Assembly: GCA_029204225.1 (NCBI GenBank)
Contig: CM055110.1
Location: forward strand, 47,011,003-47,075,002
Direction of reading: 5' to 3'
Length of the DNA: 64,000 nucleotides
DNA from: Diphasiastrum complanatum
Lineage: Eukaryota; Streptophyta; Lycopodiopsida; Lycopodiales; Lycopodiaceae
Positions 28,609 through 39,052 of this stretch are shown in pieces (position 1 is the stretch's first letter; the number at the start of each line of letters is the position of its first letter). Below the pieces are notes generated by a model that saw only the letters and a program-made list of their open reading frames with translations, was not told the DNA's origin and ran no database searches. Both the position numbers and the translations under genes were made by a program.

Positions 28609-29345
28609 TCAGCTCCAGTTTTGCATATCACTAGTCCAGATCTTTCTTATGAGGTGAGAATTAATGCTAGTGATTTTGCAATTGGAGTGATATTGTTGCA
28701 AATTGAAAAGCCTATGTTATTTAAAAGTAACAAGTTGAATAATGTGCAAGCATAGTATTCTACTCATAAAGAGGAGCTTTTCTTTGTGAATCATGCATTG
28801 AAAAGTTGGAGATATCACCTATATGGTAATAAGTTCACTGTGAACATTGATCATCAATGTCTAAGATATTCTTGCAATCAAAGTGATTTGAGAAAGAGGA
28901 AGGCTCGATGAATTGAGTTGAAGCAAGAATTTGAGTTCAAAGTTTGGTATATTAATGGAGTGGTATATTAAAGCAATTAGAAATCAAGTTGCAAATACTC
29001 TAAGCAGTGTCTATGAAGTGAGTGAATTCTCTTTCACAAATAATCTCTACAAATTTTGATCTATCTTTGAATTTTTTGTGATAAAGATCCGTATTTTGGA
29101 CATAGTTGGCAAAAAGTACTATCCAGGCAGTGGGGTTCACAATGTTGTTGGATCTAAATTGCAACGTGCTTAGATCATAAGGGAAGGCAAAACGGTGAAA
29201 GATCATTTTTCCATTCGTAACAAATTGTTATTTCATGGTGGAAAAGTATGTGTAACAAGGCGCGATGCTTTCAGAAGAAAGACTTTATTTGAATGTCATG
29301 ATGCACCTTGTGTTGGTCACCTAGGTGTACATAGAGTTAACTTTC
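28590..29345 (+). pseudogene. gypsy RNase H and integrase zinc-finger fragment
   Basis: Plus strand reads ALKNLIASAPVLHI, EVRINASDFAIGVILLQIEK (RNase H start), YSTHKEELFFV, WRYHLYGNKFTVNIDH, then after stops LLFHGGKVCVT and FECHDAPCVGHLGVHR (integrase HHCC finger). It ends abruptly at about 29340. It resembles the element at 1-2.8 kb in order and wording (compare FECHDIHCVGHPGIHR). Truncated at both ends and interrupted. Confidence 0.88.
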
Positions 29346-29640
29346 TAAAGATCCACTGTAGTATGCAAATCACAATCACAATCACCATAGCTCAAACACC
29401 TCAAGCTCTCAAAGATGGCAAAGCAAAAGTTGATTGTATAACAAAGGAAATCAATACATATAGTGAAAGCCCTAACTGCATGGGCATGACAAGTGTCAAC
29501 GCACTAAAATTGGCACATGTCCAACTAATAGACCAACATGGGCTAAAATTTCGACTGACTCAAGGCATGAACCAGAGCATAGCAAAAGTTGTCAAAAAAT
29601 ACAATTGTACTAGGCCAATTTCCTATCACTGTGGCTACCC
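29346..29640. other. unassigned open frame segment
   Basis: The frame from the gypsy finger stays open to about 29785 but loses family character after 29345 (QITITITIAQTPQAL and on). It probably reads into foreign DNA, part of it antisense to the copia gag start. Confidence 0.5.
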
Positions 29641-29642
29641 AG

Positions 29643-29882
29643 CTAATCGAAGTAGCCAACTACGAGACGAGTGCCCATATATCGATTGTGGGTCAAGTCC
29701 AATTCTTGTGCACCTAGAGGTTCATCTTCATCTTCAATCAAGAACTCATAAAGGTCTTGGAGCACCATTAGTGACTCCATCCTAACCTTCCAAATAGCAT
29801 AATTTGTAGAATTCAATCTCTCACTAGCTTCTAGAATGTATGCACCAATAGATCCCATCTTACTAGTGATTTCTACAAACAA
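29643..29882 (-). pseudogene. copia gag N-terminus of a second copia element
   Basis: Seventy-nine residues from an ATG at 29882 include LNSTNYAIWKVRMESLMVLQDLYEFL, the copia gag entry block (usually L-G-NY-W-MR-L). A stop follows after YFD. No further copia coding is seen to the left. The primer site at 30477 on the same strand supports a 5' end of a minus-strand copia element. Confidence 0.82.
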
Positions 29883-30476
29883 GAAATGGACTTGATTGAC
29901 TCTAGAAACTCACAAAGGTTTATCTTGTAGTGTTTCACTCAAATTATATTTTTAATCCAACAAATGGGCTGATAATCTCAGTTCAAGCACTCCCTTACAA
30001 AGATGGAATGAAGATTAGATGATGTGAATTCTACTAAGAATCAAATCTTGCCAATCTTGGCTTTTTTTTGGACAAAAAATGACTCAATCTCCCTCACACT
30101 GCTTGATGTACTTTCAAGACCTGTAAATCACTTCAGAAGGACTTGATTTCAGCCTAGATTAATTAGATCTCATGAATCAAATTGAAATCCAATTAATGGC
30201 ACTCAATCTTGGTAGCTTATCCTAGGATTCCCACCAAAAATTACATCAAGGTCTCTCAAATTGAAATTTTGTGGATCAAATGAATATTATGCATTAAATG
30301 TAGGTTCAGAGGTGCCCACACGTGTAAACAATATGGATTTGGATGCCTACCAAGTTTGGAATCAAATCCCCTCACCAAAACTTAGCTTCTAGCTCACCCT
30401 CACAAGACTAGGTTTTAGCACCAATACTTGCTAAAAATGGATTAGATTTGGTCAATGATTAAAGCCCTTGTACTTG

Positions 30477-30488
30477 GCTCTGATATCA
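30477..30488 (-). promoter_or_regulatory. copia primer-binding site and LTR edge
   Basis: Minus strand TGATATCAGAGC differs from the tRNA-Met complement TGGTATCAGAGC at one position. The adjoining plus-strand TGTGAAAATATATACTC at 30489 would be the inner edge of the 5' LTR. Confidence 0.8.
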
Positions 30489-31260
30489 TGTGAAAATATA
30501 TACTCTAGGACCATAAATGGATCTTAGAAATATCGACAAGAGTTATTGTGTACTTGCTTAACAATCTATCAAAAAACTAGTCATCAAAAAATTGATCTAG
30601 ATTGACAATTTGACAAACAACAAGCATTGACAATTAAATCATTGAACATAAATACAAATCCGAGTGGCACGTGTGAAGAGCAGCCTGCTGTACGGCCTAT
30701 AGACAATGTTTTAAGTATAATAAGTCCTGGTTTTATTTGGATCACAAAGAATCAATGTACATGGAGAGCAAACTCGAGATTGCCAATGAGCTCCAAAAAA
30801 AATCTATCTTCTCACTATGTGAGCTTGGAATACATAGCAAAAGTGACTTCCTTTGTAAAGTTAGGTGAATTTCTAGCATGTAATAAGAAAGTTAACTCAC
30901 CCTTTTTGCCCTAAAATGAAACCCTAGTCTATTTCCTGGAGCCATGCTTGGTAGGTAGATGGTTGGTCAATCACAAATCAAGAGGTAGGTCCCATAATGT
31001 GGGGATCTCTACCAAATAGACACACCCATCACTCTTGACTCGACCTAACCTATATTACGAGTGGATTTCCACGTGGCATCTTGGCCTCACATGTGTGGAA
31101 TTGAACTATGTACAAAATTTACATTAGACTACATGGCTAGATTTGCCAATATAGGCAATTTATCACAACTCTTTCTATGACTAGCATAGCATAATGTAAA
31201 AATTTTGTTTGTTGTGAAATTTTTACGTTCATATTTTTATTTCTGTCTATGCTTGGCATA
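30489..31260 (-). repeat. probable copia 5' LTR, outer end not found
   Basis: Starts directly after the primer site and contains no genes. No second copy is in the window, so the outer boundary cannot be set. The stretch to about 31260 is unassigned apart from this. Confidence 0.45.
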
Positions 31261-31288
31261 GGAATAGAATCAATTTTTTTATATTTTT

Positions 31289-34200
31289 GTGATGGCAAGT
31301 AGTTATTTTTCTTTTTTTTATGTAGTTGTAACTCAGTACATAGCCACATCTGAGTCATCCTCTTCTGATATTCCTAATGAAATTGTGAAGCCACTCCTTC
31401 AGGTTTTCATCCTATTACCCTTTGTGTTTTCCCGTCAACAACATCAAATTTCTCATTTTACTAATTTTCAGGAAATGACTCCTTTGACACAACCTGTTAC
31501 AAATTTGAGTTCTTCGTCTTCAGATTCAAATATTAGAGAAACAACATTGCAAAATCATCTTGACGAATCAAAAGAGTTAGGGAGTGATGATTCACAGGAT
31601 TCAATTCACTCAATCAGGGATTCAAGTAAATCTACATATTTCCGTCAACCAATTGATCCTCGAGTTGCAAGTTTTTCACATATTTGAAGAAGACCCACTT
31701 CTCAAATCCCGAATTCGATCAAATCCAAAAGAGCTATAGTTATTGAGAATCCTGATTTTTCTGACATGATAGAACCAGTTGAGGAAAATAAATAACAACC
31801 TGATGTTCAGGCAAATATTCTCACACCTTTTTTTTCAACCTGTTCCAACAACTACAAGTGCCACGGGATCAATTTACGAATTGAAATCTTCACCTATTTT
31901 GAGAAAACGTCAAAAAAATTGATTACAAAACAAGAGATTCGGAAGGTATGATGCATTATTTGTTGTTCATCCTCTTGCTTACAGAAATTAAACAACAAAG
32001 AAATCGAAGAATTGAGATAATTTTTTTTTTGCGAAGTAAAGATGAAAATAATTACTAATTGTGTGCCACAGTGATACCTGACAAAAACTCGCATACATAT
32101 TTTTTAATGCAACAGAGGTTGTTGAAAAGCCTCATGCAATTGGAAATTCATGCTTTCATAGAATGCACGCACGACTTCAAAAAGATCCAACATTGCAAGG
32201 ATCATTGCAGGGTAGAACTGTGTCTCCTGGTGCTTTGAATGCTATGGCTTGGCTAAAGCATTTTGTGGATGTGCATGGAGAGAAATTACCAAAGTCATTA
32301 TATTTTCACTTGCTAGATAATTTTACAAAATTGGAGATATTTTTTATGTATAAGGAGTTTGCTAAGACCAAAAATGTTGCCTATTTAAGTTACTCATATT
32401 TTTTAGGACTTGGAAGAGAGATTTTGGCTTGGTGAAGATTCCTAAAAAATCACGAATGATAGTTTGTTTGACATATGCGAGTTGTTAAAATCTACCAAAC
32501 AACTAGCAAAGACCAATGTTGAGAAAGGCAAAAATTAAGTAACTTTCAATACTTTAAAAATTTTATTTTTTTGCTGATTTTTGAATTTTCAAATTATTAA
32601 TGCTATGATATTACCATAATTTTATTAAATATTTTAATTGTTACATTTGTAGTAGATGTTGCAAAAGCGCTTCAAGTGCACAGAGATCAACAAACAATTG
32701 AAAGACAGAAATTGGCGAAACATCGAAAGAAATGCTTGGAATGTCCACAAAAGTATCTAGGCCTTGTCATTGATGGTATGGATCAGAAGAAAATGATGTT
32801 ACCTCATTTTGTTAGATTGACAAAAAAATTTGAACGAGACAGATTTGATTCGGGTTCATCTCATTGGAGCACTTGTGTTTAATGGCACATTGGAGTCGAA
32901 AGTATTTTTCAATTATCCCAATGTGCGAAATGATCCAAATTTGACCATCACCATTATACAAAAGATAATTTGCGAATTTGGTGATGATCTTCCAGAAATA
33001 CTGTGTTTGCAATTTGACAACATTGCTAGGATAAATAAAAATCAAATTGTACTGGCTTTCTTGCCCATGTTGGTAGAGAAAAAAAATTCAAAAAAATAAA
33101 AATAGGATTTTTGTTGGTAGGTCACACCCATGATCAAATTGATCAGATGTTTTAGTTGTTTTTCCAAAAGACTAAGACGCAAGAAGGCATTTTCTTTACC
33201 AGTACTTTAGAACATTGTTGAAGTGTCATACGTGCCAAAGCCAAATGTGTCGTTAATTAGGCATACATATGATTTTCGTGAATATATTAAGGCATCCAAT
33301 GAAACAAATCGTTGTGTTGCTACTATTAATGATTAGCTTTCAACATCAGTTCAAAATCAAATGTAATGAAACTGACATCACATTGCTATGGGGCAAACAA
33401 TTTTCAAATTCAGTTTCATGGTTACCTATCGAAGGAGTATGGTTTTTGTTCAATATGCCATCTGGTCAAATCAAGCTTGCTGCGTTGTCTCCCTTGAAGT
33501 CCAAGCTAGAAGAACAAAAAGCACAAAGAGAGCATCGTGAGATTGACCCATTTGCCTCATGAAATTTCTTGAAATCAAGTATTCAAACAACTTATCAATT
33601 TTTTGATGAGTTTGATCAGCATTGGTGAATGGACTTTTTCGAGGAACAAAAAATCGGTTCGCTCAATCATGAACACGCATCAACAACTGAAGAACTTCAT
33701 TGGCCTCATAAATTAGGAACTTAAACTACAATTGTCGAACCTTCAAATGTATCTCGATATGATGATTTCTTGGACCTTGTGCAAAGTGAGGAACGTGAAA
33801 TTTATGTGGGCTCAAAGAAGAATAGGCAAAGTGTAAAAGTTGCAAAAATGAAGTGGAACGATGATCTGAATGAAATCCAAATTGGAAGCCTTGTTGCACT
33901 TCTAGCTTCAGAAAGACATCCATTTTGGATTGCCAAAGTACTTGGTTTCATTCAAAATAACAATCAGACAAAAGTACGACGTGTCCATTGGTTGCGCACC
34001 ACTTCAACGAATGCTTTTTTGGGGAAGGTACGAACTTGAAATGTTGCAAGTAGATCCAAAGGGCAAGAGAAAACAATTGTCAAAAAACCAACCGAGAGTT
34101 GATGATTTGAATTTACAAGATGTAGATGTTTTGGCTTTTAATTTTGAGCTAACAATGACCAATAATCTACGAAAGTCAATTATAGCCATACTGAATGAAC

Positions 34201-34430
34201 GACTTGGATTGATGAGACAACCATCATCGTCAACTTGTCAACAACAGAGAAAAGTTGACTTACAAGATTTTTTTTATCAACATTGGATGCGGATTCTGAG
34301 AACGATATGTCAGTCACTCAGATGACGAAGACGGGTCTTCCACCTCATCGATTGAAAACAAGAGTGTTCAAAATATGTCAAGTTATGAATTGAGAGGCAT
34401 CAGTGAAAATTCCTAAGAAAATGTACTTTG
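31289..34430 (+). pseudogene. transposase-like gene of the DUF7869 family, frameshifted
   Basis: A Ser-rich N-terminal part (31289-31687) is followed after stops by MHARLQKDPTLQGSLQGRTV and WLKHFVDVHGEKLPKSL (32163-32435). Next come an apparent short intron, YLGLVIDGMDQKKMMLPHF (32676 on), LIRVHLIGALVFNGTLESKV, LTITIIQKIICEF, CLQFDNIARINKNQIVLAFL and, after a frame break, FLLVGHTHDQIDQMF. The order IDGMDQ / DN-R-NKN / GHTHxxID is that of proteins I recall as DUF7869, whose three acidic positions suggest an RNase H-like transposase. The C-terminal part has RHPFWIAKVLGFI and VRRVHWLRTTS, then a basic tail. At least three frame changes; not functional. Confidence 0.7.
32532..32652 (+). other. 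candidate intron in the transposase-like gene
   Basis: About 120 AT-rich bases lie between a GTAACTTTC donor-like site and a TTACATTTGTAG acceptor-like site, flanked by coding in the same phase group on both sides (GLGREI... before, DVAKALQVHRDQQ after). The family is spliced in some genomes. Inferred only. Confidence 0.45.
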
Positions 34431-35559
34431 AAAAAAATATATGTATAATATAATGTAAGCTGAAATGTTATGCAGAATGTAATTATGATGGTTTTATGAA
34501 ATTTGCAAAAAAAAACCTACATTGCTTCATTGAAAATAGACACTTTTTAATATATTTTTTTATTGCAAGTTAGAGAATCCTTAAAAAAAACCATGATTTT
34601 GGCCTTAAACTAGGACCATTAAAAAGTACCAAAAAAGGTTATTCTTTTTAAGGTCAAAGTCCCAAAACAAATGTCATCGTGTTACTTGCCAAAAAGATTT
34701 CAAAAAAATGATGAAAGCCATCCATAATAGGAAAATCACCAACTATAAATTTACTAACTTGTATTTTACTACGATACTAGACACAAACTGATCAATGCCA
34801 TAAAAATATGGTTGGAAGTGGAATGGACCATACATCATACACTTTTGAGAATGCCGAGAAGAGGCACTGGTATTATCATACAGGGGGGAGGGACTCCGGC
34901 TAGAGAGTTTCTCGTGGGAAGGGAAAACACCTCAATTGAAGGGGGTCGTGGAGACTGGATCTCCTCAGAGCGAGAGGAGGTTGACAGCCACCTAATGGAA
35001 CTCCCTGCCTCTCATCGAGCCTGCAGTCCTCATGAGACATCCCATCCATGTAATCGAGGACCTCATCGTCACTCATGGAGGAAAATTGAGATTGTGGCCA
35101 TCAGCTTTTCTTGTTTTGCCCTTTCGATATGCATTAAAAAGTTAGGCGGGCAATCAAGTATATCTAGGCTCTTAGCACGCTTTGGCTGCGAATTATAAGA
35201 GCAAATCAGCAAAAGGTTTTAGATTTAGATTATGATGAATGAATTCAATCAAATTCTAGATACACATATCTTAAAATTTCTGAAGAAGAGAAAATACTCC
35301 GACAATGTTGTATGCGAGCTCGAAATAGGATAATGTTCCACAACTTCATCCCAAGATGAACATGCAAGTCTTTTTACCATAATTTCTCGAATTCTCATAA
35401 AAATTTTGTGTATGTGTAAAAAAATTAATAGAATACATTAGAAACACATATTTAAAAAAAAGACAAAATATATGTAAACTAACATTGTTGTGGCGCTATG
35501 AATAATTAGAAACATGAAACCTAAAAAATTGATTAAATCATTTACCTTGCAAACTCTTT
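34431..35559. other. no recognisable gene
   Basis: AT-rich flanks with a GC-richer segment at 34810-35200 holding an open frame of 128 codons without family features (Arg/Ser/His-rich, one hydrophobic stretch near its end). I do not support it as a gene. Confidence 0.5.
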
Positions 35560-36966
35560 TGCCATCTCCTTTAAGGAGAGCTCATTTTTCACAACCCTTG
35601 TCAAGATGGATTTAAAGACATCTCATCCCTAACACCTTGCAAAGATCTCCACAAATGACTTTTCATCTCATCGGACAACTCCTCAATGATCAGGTCTTTC
35701 ATTTTGTTTTTGGACTTGGTTCCACCTACAAAGTCATCTTTTATTCGTCCATATTTCTGATTTTTTAATTGCTTATTTTCTCACATTGTAAGTATTTGGT
35801 TCTGCAGATCCCAAATGTCACCCCTCTTAAAAGCAACCTGGAATAAAGGATCAAATTTTTGAAGGCCCTCTGATTTCTCGGACTCATCTATAAAAATGCC
35901 AATTTTTGTAAGACATTGTCGTCTCAAATTCACATCAGGCTTTTCATGTTTCAAAACATAATCTTCAAACTCATGATGGAAAAAACGGATTTTTTTTTCA
36001 ATAAATGACATTTTTGCACGATAGTCGTTATCGTTATTATGGTTCTAGGCTAAGAGTTTTGTCTGTTCCGAGGTGAGGCTAACAAAAATTTTACAATAAA
36101 TGAAAGACAACAGAATGAGGGTGCATAGCACGAAGCTGCCTACGGGCCTCTGCAAAATGTGATCCTCCTGTAACAAATTAATTATAGCTCAAAGCTTGAG
36201 ATTGATCAAAACCATCTTTTGTGAAACAATCCTTTGGATCCACAATGACTATAAAGGGGACTACAATATGAGGATTGCTTTTCATTTTTTTCATCAGGTT
36301 CGAAACATGAATCTTATGTAGGGCTCTCACTTGCATGGGCCTCCATCCTCTGTCCTCATCAATCGGAGGTCTATGAATCTTCTCTATTGGAAGTTGAAAG
36401 CTTTTTTTGCTCACTAATTTTTCCACATCAATTTTTTCTCGAATTTTGTTTTGTTCACTGCTAAAAATCCCAGTCGTGACAAGGAAAACAGAGAGGCTTT
36501 TTTCTTTGGAATCTTCCTCTGATTCTTCCTCTTCTTCTACTACCTCTTTCTGCTTTCTGGAAGACTTGGCTGGAACCTTCTTTGACACAACGTCCGGAGC
36601 ATTCTTTGAAACCACGACAGCTTCTTTTGATGACTCAGTCATACCTTTTATTCCTAATAGCTTCTACCTCCTTGGTTTCTCAACAGAAATTGCAAGTCTG
36701 TTTTCATGGCGGCCCTCTTCATCAACGGGAGGTTCTACTGGTACCTTCTTCCTAGCGAATGGGCCTAATGAAACTATCAAATTTGTTGTGGATCGGAGGC
36801 GCTTTGAAAGGGAACAATGATCAATTATGCACAATTTTTCATTTAAGCTAAATAGCCTTTTTGAACTTGATCAAGGGTCTTCAACAATCAAGATGATTGA
36901 ATCAATATCACCTTCGCCTTCGTAATCCACCCAAGTTACAAGCCCACAACACTTATTGTCGCTCAT
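35560..36966 (-). pseudogene. ParB-like (ParB/Srx-fold) gene, interrupted
   Basis: Read on the minus strand: a possible start MSDNKCCGLVTW at 36966, a linker, a Glu/Lys-rich stretch (36.58-36.48 kb), then IEKIHRPPIDEDRGWRP, HVSNLMKKMKSNPHIVVPF, and after one stop VTGGSHFAEARRQLRAM. After further stops come DNDYRAKMSFIEKKIRFFHH, LRRQCLTKIGIFIDES, VAFKRGDIWDLQNQI and DLIIEELSDEMKSHLWRSL. The GG-x-H-x-x-x-A block after a P-F-V strand fits the ParB/sulfiredoxin nuclease fold (usual G-x-H-R...A). The stops (near 36178, 36080 and 35781) disable it. It is divergent from the gene at 38.2 kb and convergent with the one at 31.3-34.4 kb. The family name is moderate confidence; the role is unknown. Confidence 0.6.
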
Positions 36967-37161
36967 ATCCAATGCAACATCTGGTTTTCTCGAAATAAAA
37001 AGAAAAAGCCCTTTTTCCTGTGAGTAATTATGCTTGAGACAACACATTTGGGACAAAAAGTTGAAAATGACCAGTTCTTTGCATTGCATTGAGTTTCCAA
37101 CTAAAATTATAGAAGATTATTCATGCAATCATTTTCCAAATTGCATTTTCATGAATAATCA

Positions 37162-37506
37162 GATACGGTGTATCGCATTTCGTTTGAACATGAATTTCAA
37201 ATTAAACCTCGCAGAGAACTCGATACGGTGTATCGAATTCTCTGTTAAAAAATACACTTAACAAAGAATTAGATACGGTGGTGTACCGAATTCTCTGTTA
37301 AAAACACACGAATTTCACAGACAATCCGATACTGTGTATCGAATTCTCTGTGAAGTTGAATACGTGAAGAAGTTTACAAGTATCATTTCACAGAGAACAC
37401 GATACTCCATATCAGATTCTCTGTGAAATAAGTAAGTTTTCATTGTTTTTGGTAAGATTACGGATTTCACAAAGAATCCGATTCTGTGTATCGAATTCCC
37501 TGTGAT
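37162..37506. repeat. six palindromes with a shared arm, between divergent genes
   Basis: Centres near 37168, 37228, 37279, 37334, 37407 and 37485. The arm consensus is TTTCACAGAGAATTCGATAC, followed by a 3-base centre and the complementary arm. The best copies are 37212-37244 (15-bp arms, one mismatch), 37314-37354 (19-bp arms, two mismatches) and 37386-37428. The arms carry EcoRI-like GAATTC and GATAC/GTATC words. Spacing is 51-78 bases. They could be binding sites, hairpin RNA, or both. Confidence 0.85.
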
Positions 37507-38226
37507 AATCAACGAAGAAGCTACATTTATGAAAACTAAATAAGTTCCAAATTTAGGCAATGTTTTTAATATAAAGTGTTTTCAAAAAATGGCCACCCTT
37601 TTGAATTAAAATCTATTCAGAATAAATAAAACATTAAAATATTCTCTCTTAAAACAGTACCTCTTCGTGAATGTTGGACATGAGTATCGTCGCCTCGTCG
37701 AACCGATGGTGAAAATAGCTTGAAAATATCGTTGATGGATAGACGACAAATGAGCGCAAACATCCACGAATCTCTTCAAAGCGAGACGTGGAAATTAGAA
37801 ATGAGAACTCTTTTATATGAGAAAGTTAAATGATTACCTCTATTTTTTTATTTATTAATTCTTTTTAATTATTAATCAATATAATGATTACTTATTTAGA
37901 TTAATAATATTGTAATTATGCTGAAATAAATGCATTTAAGTCTCAACATTTATTTTCGACATGATGGCCTAATAAATGATTACAATGTATAGCCTAGGCA
38001 ATAATTACTAATCAATATATATGTGGTTATGACAATTTTAGATTAATTACAAGATTTTCATAAATGCCTCTTTAACGGTCAAGAAACTTAGCAATTATGA
38101 TTTTGAGAAATGAACTTTGTTTTTTACATTGAGAATGATTACCCGCCATCCATAGATTTATATTTATGCATGTAAATCATTTTATCATATCCATTTTACT
38201 ATAAACAGGTTTTTAGTTTTGTGTGA
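37507..38226. other. AT-rich intergenic stretch, possible divergent promoter region
   Basis: No coding motif. It lies between the palindrome array and the start of the DUF7869-type fragment. Very AT-rich with a TATTTATTAATT-type run around 37845-37860, but no promoter element can be assigned with confidence. Confidence 0.45.
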
Positions 38227-38953
38227 TTGACGCTCATGGATCAGTTGTCATTTACGTCATGTAGTAGTTTTCTTTCAAATGAGCTCTCGGTTGTGAACAA
38301 TGGTGAAGAGAGGAGACAATCAATTGTGTCTCATATCTCGATAAATGGTCTTACAAATTTTTCATTATATAATGAATCACCAGTTCCAGTTTCTAAAAAT
38401 AGTATTACCTCATCCAATCTCTCCTTTTCTTCTTGTCAATATGTGTTGCCTTTTACAAGTATCACATCTACAACACCTAAAATCTCTCCTTTAGGTAGTG
38501 TGCATAGTTTTTCAATTGATATTCTGACATCTTATGACTCATGGAGAGCTTTGCAGAGCAATGCGGTGTCGTTGCTGTGTAAAAAATTGTTTGGTTAAGT
38601 TAGAGAAGAAAAAATTGAAGGCTATTCGAGAATACTACTTCGATCTTGATGCCGACCAACAAGATGTCTATTTGTCCGCGAATATTATTTTGTGTTTGAA
38701 CAAGCAATTTGAGTACTCTTTGAATGGTGTACTTGTCGCAAAACATTTCAAATTAGGTTTAAGCTTAGGCAACAATCATTTACAAAGGATTGCTTATAGG
38801 ATACAAAAATGTGGCTACATCAGAACGCCTCTTCAAAATATTGATTTCCTTGCTCAACATTGTGTTGCATGGATGGAACAACATTTTTGGCTTCAATGTG
38901 AGGTGATGCCCACCACTGGCAGACGTCATTTGTCCGACAATTTTTCAAGATAA
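38227..38953 (+). pseudogene. 5' half of a second DUF7869-type gene
   Basis: First frame (38227-38598): a Ser/Thr-rich N-terminus. Second frame (from about 38534): RCRCCVKNCLVKLEKKKLKA, IREYYFDLDADQQDVYLSAN, FKLGLSLGNNHLQRIAYRIQ, then WMEQHFWLQCEVMPTTGRRH. The CC-X3-C N-terminal block and the later GN-RI / P-TG pattern correspond to the first half of the family, and the latter part lines up with GNSCFHRMHARLQK and FVDVHGEKLPKS of the 31.3-34.4 kb copy. A frameshift near 38.56 kb. It ends at 38953 where a sequence shared with 52.0 kb begins, so the catalytic half is lost. Confidence 0.65.
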
Positions 38954-39052
38954 TACCAAAAATAGAAGGCCACAGTGACTGTTCATCTAGTTGCTGGTAA
39001 TATTTTGTGGAAAGTTTAACACCCTTTTGCAAAAATATCAGTTCTCTTTAGA
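38953..39052. repeat. repeat shared with 52008-52107
   Basis: TACCAAAAATAGAAGGCC, GTTCATCTAGTTG and AAAAATATCAGTTCTCT occur here and at 52008-52107 in the same orientation with about ten substitutions. It truncates the DUF7869-type gene. Probably an end of a further transposon family. Confidence 0.85.

Noticed and set aside
34812-35198. 128-codon plus-strand frame
   Set aside because: No domain, odd composition and no supporting context; likely chance in a GC-richer patch.
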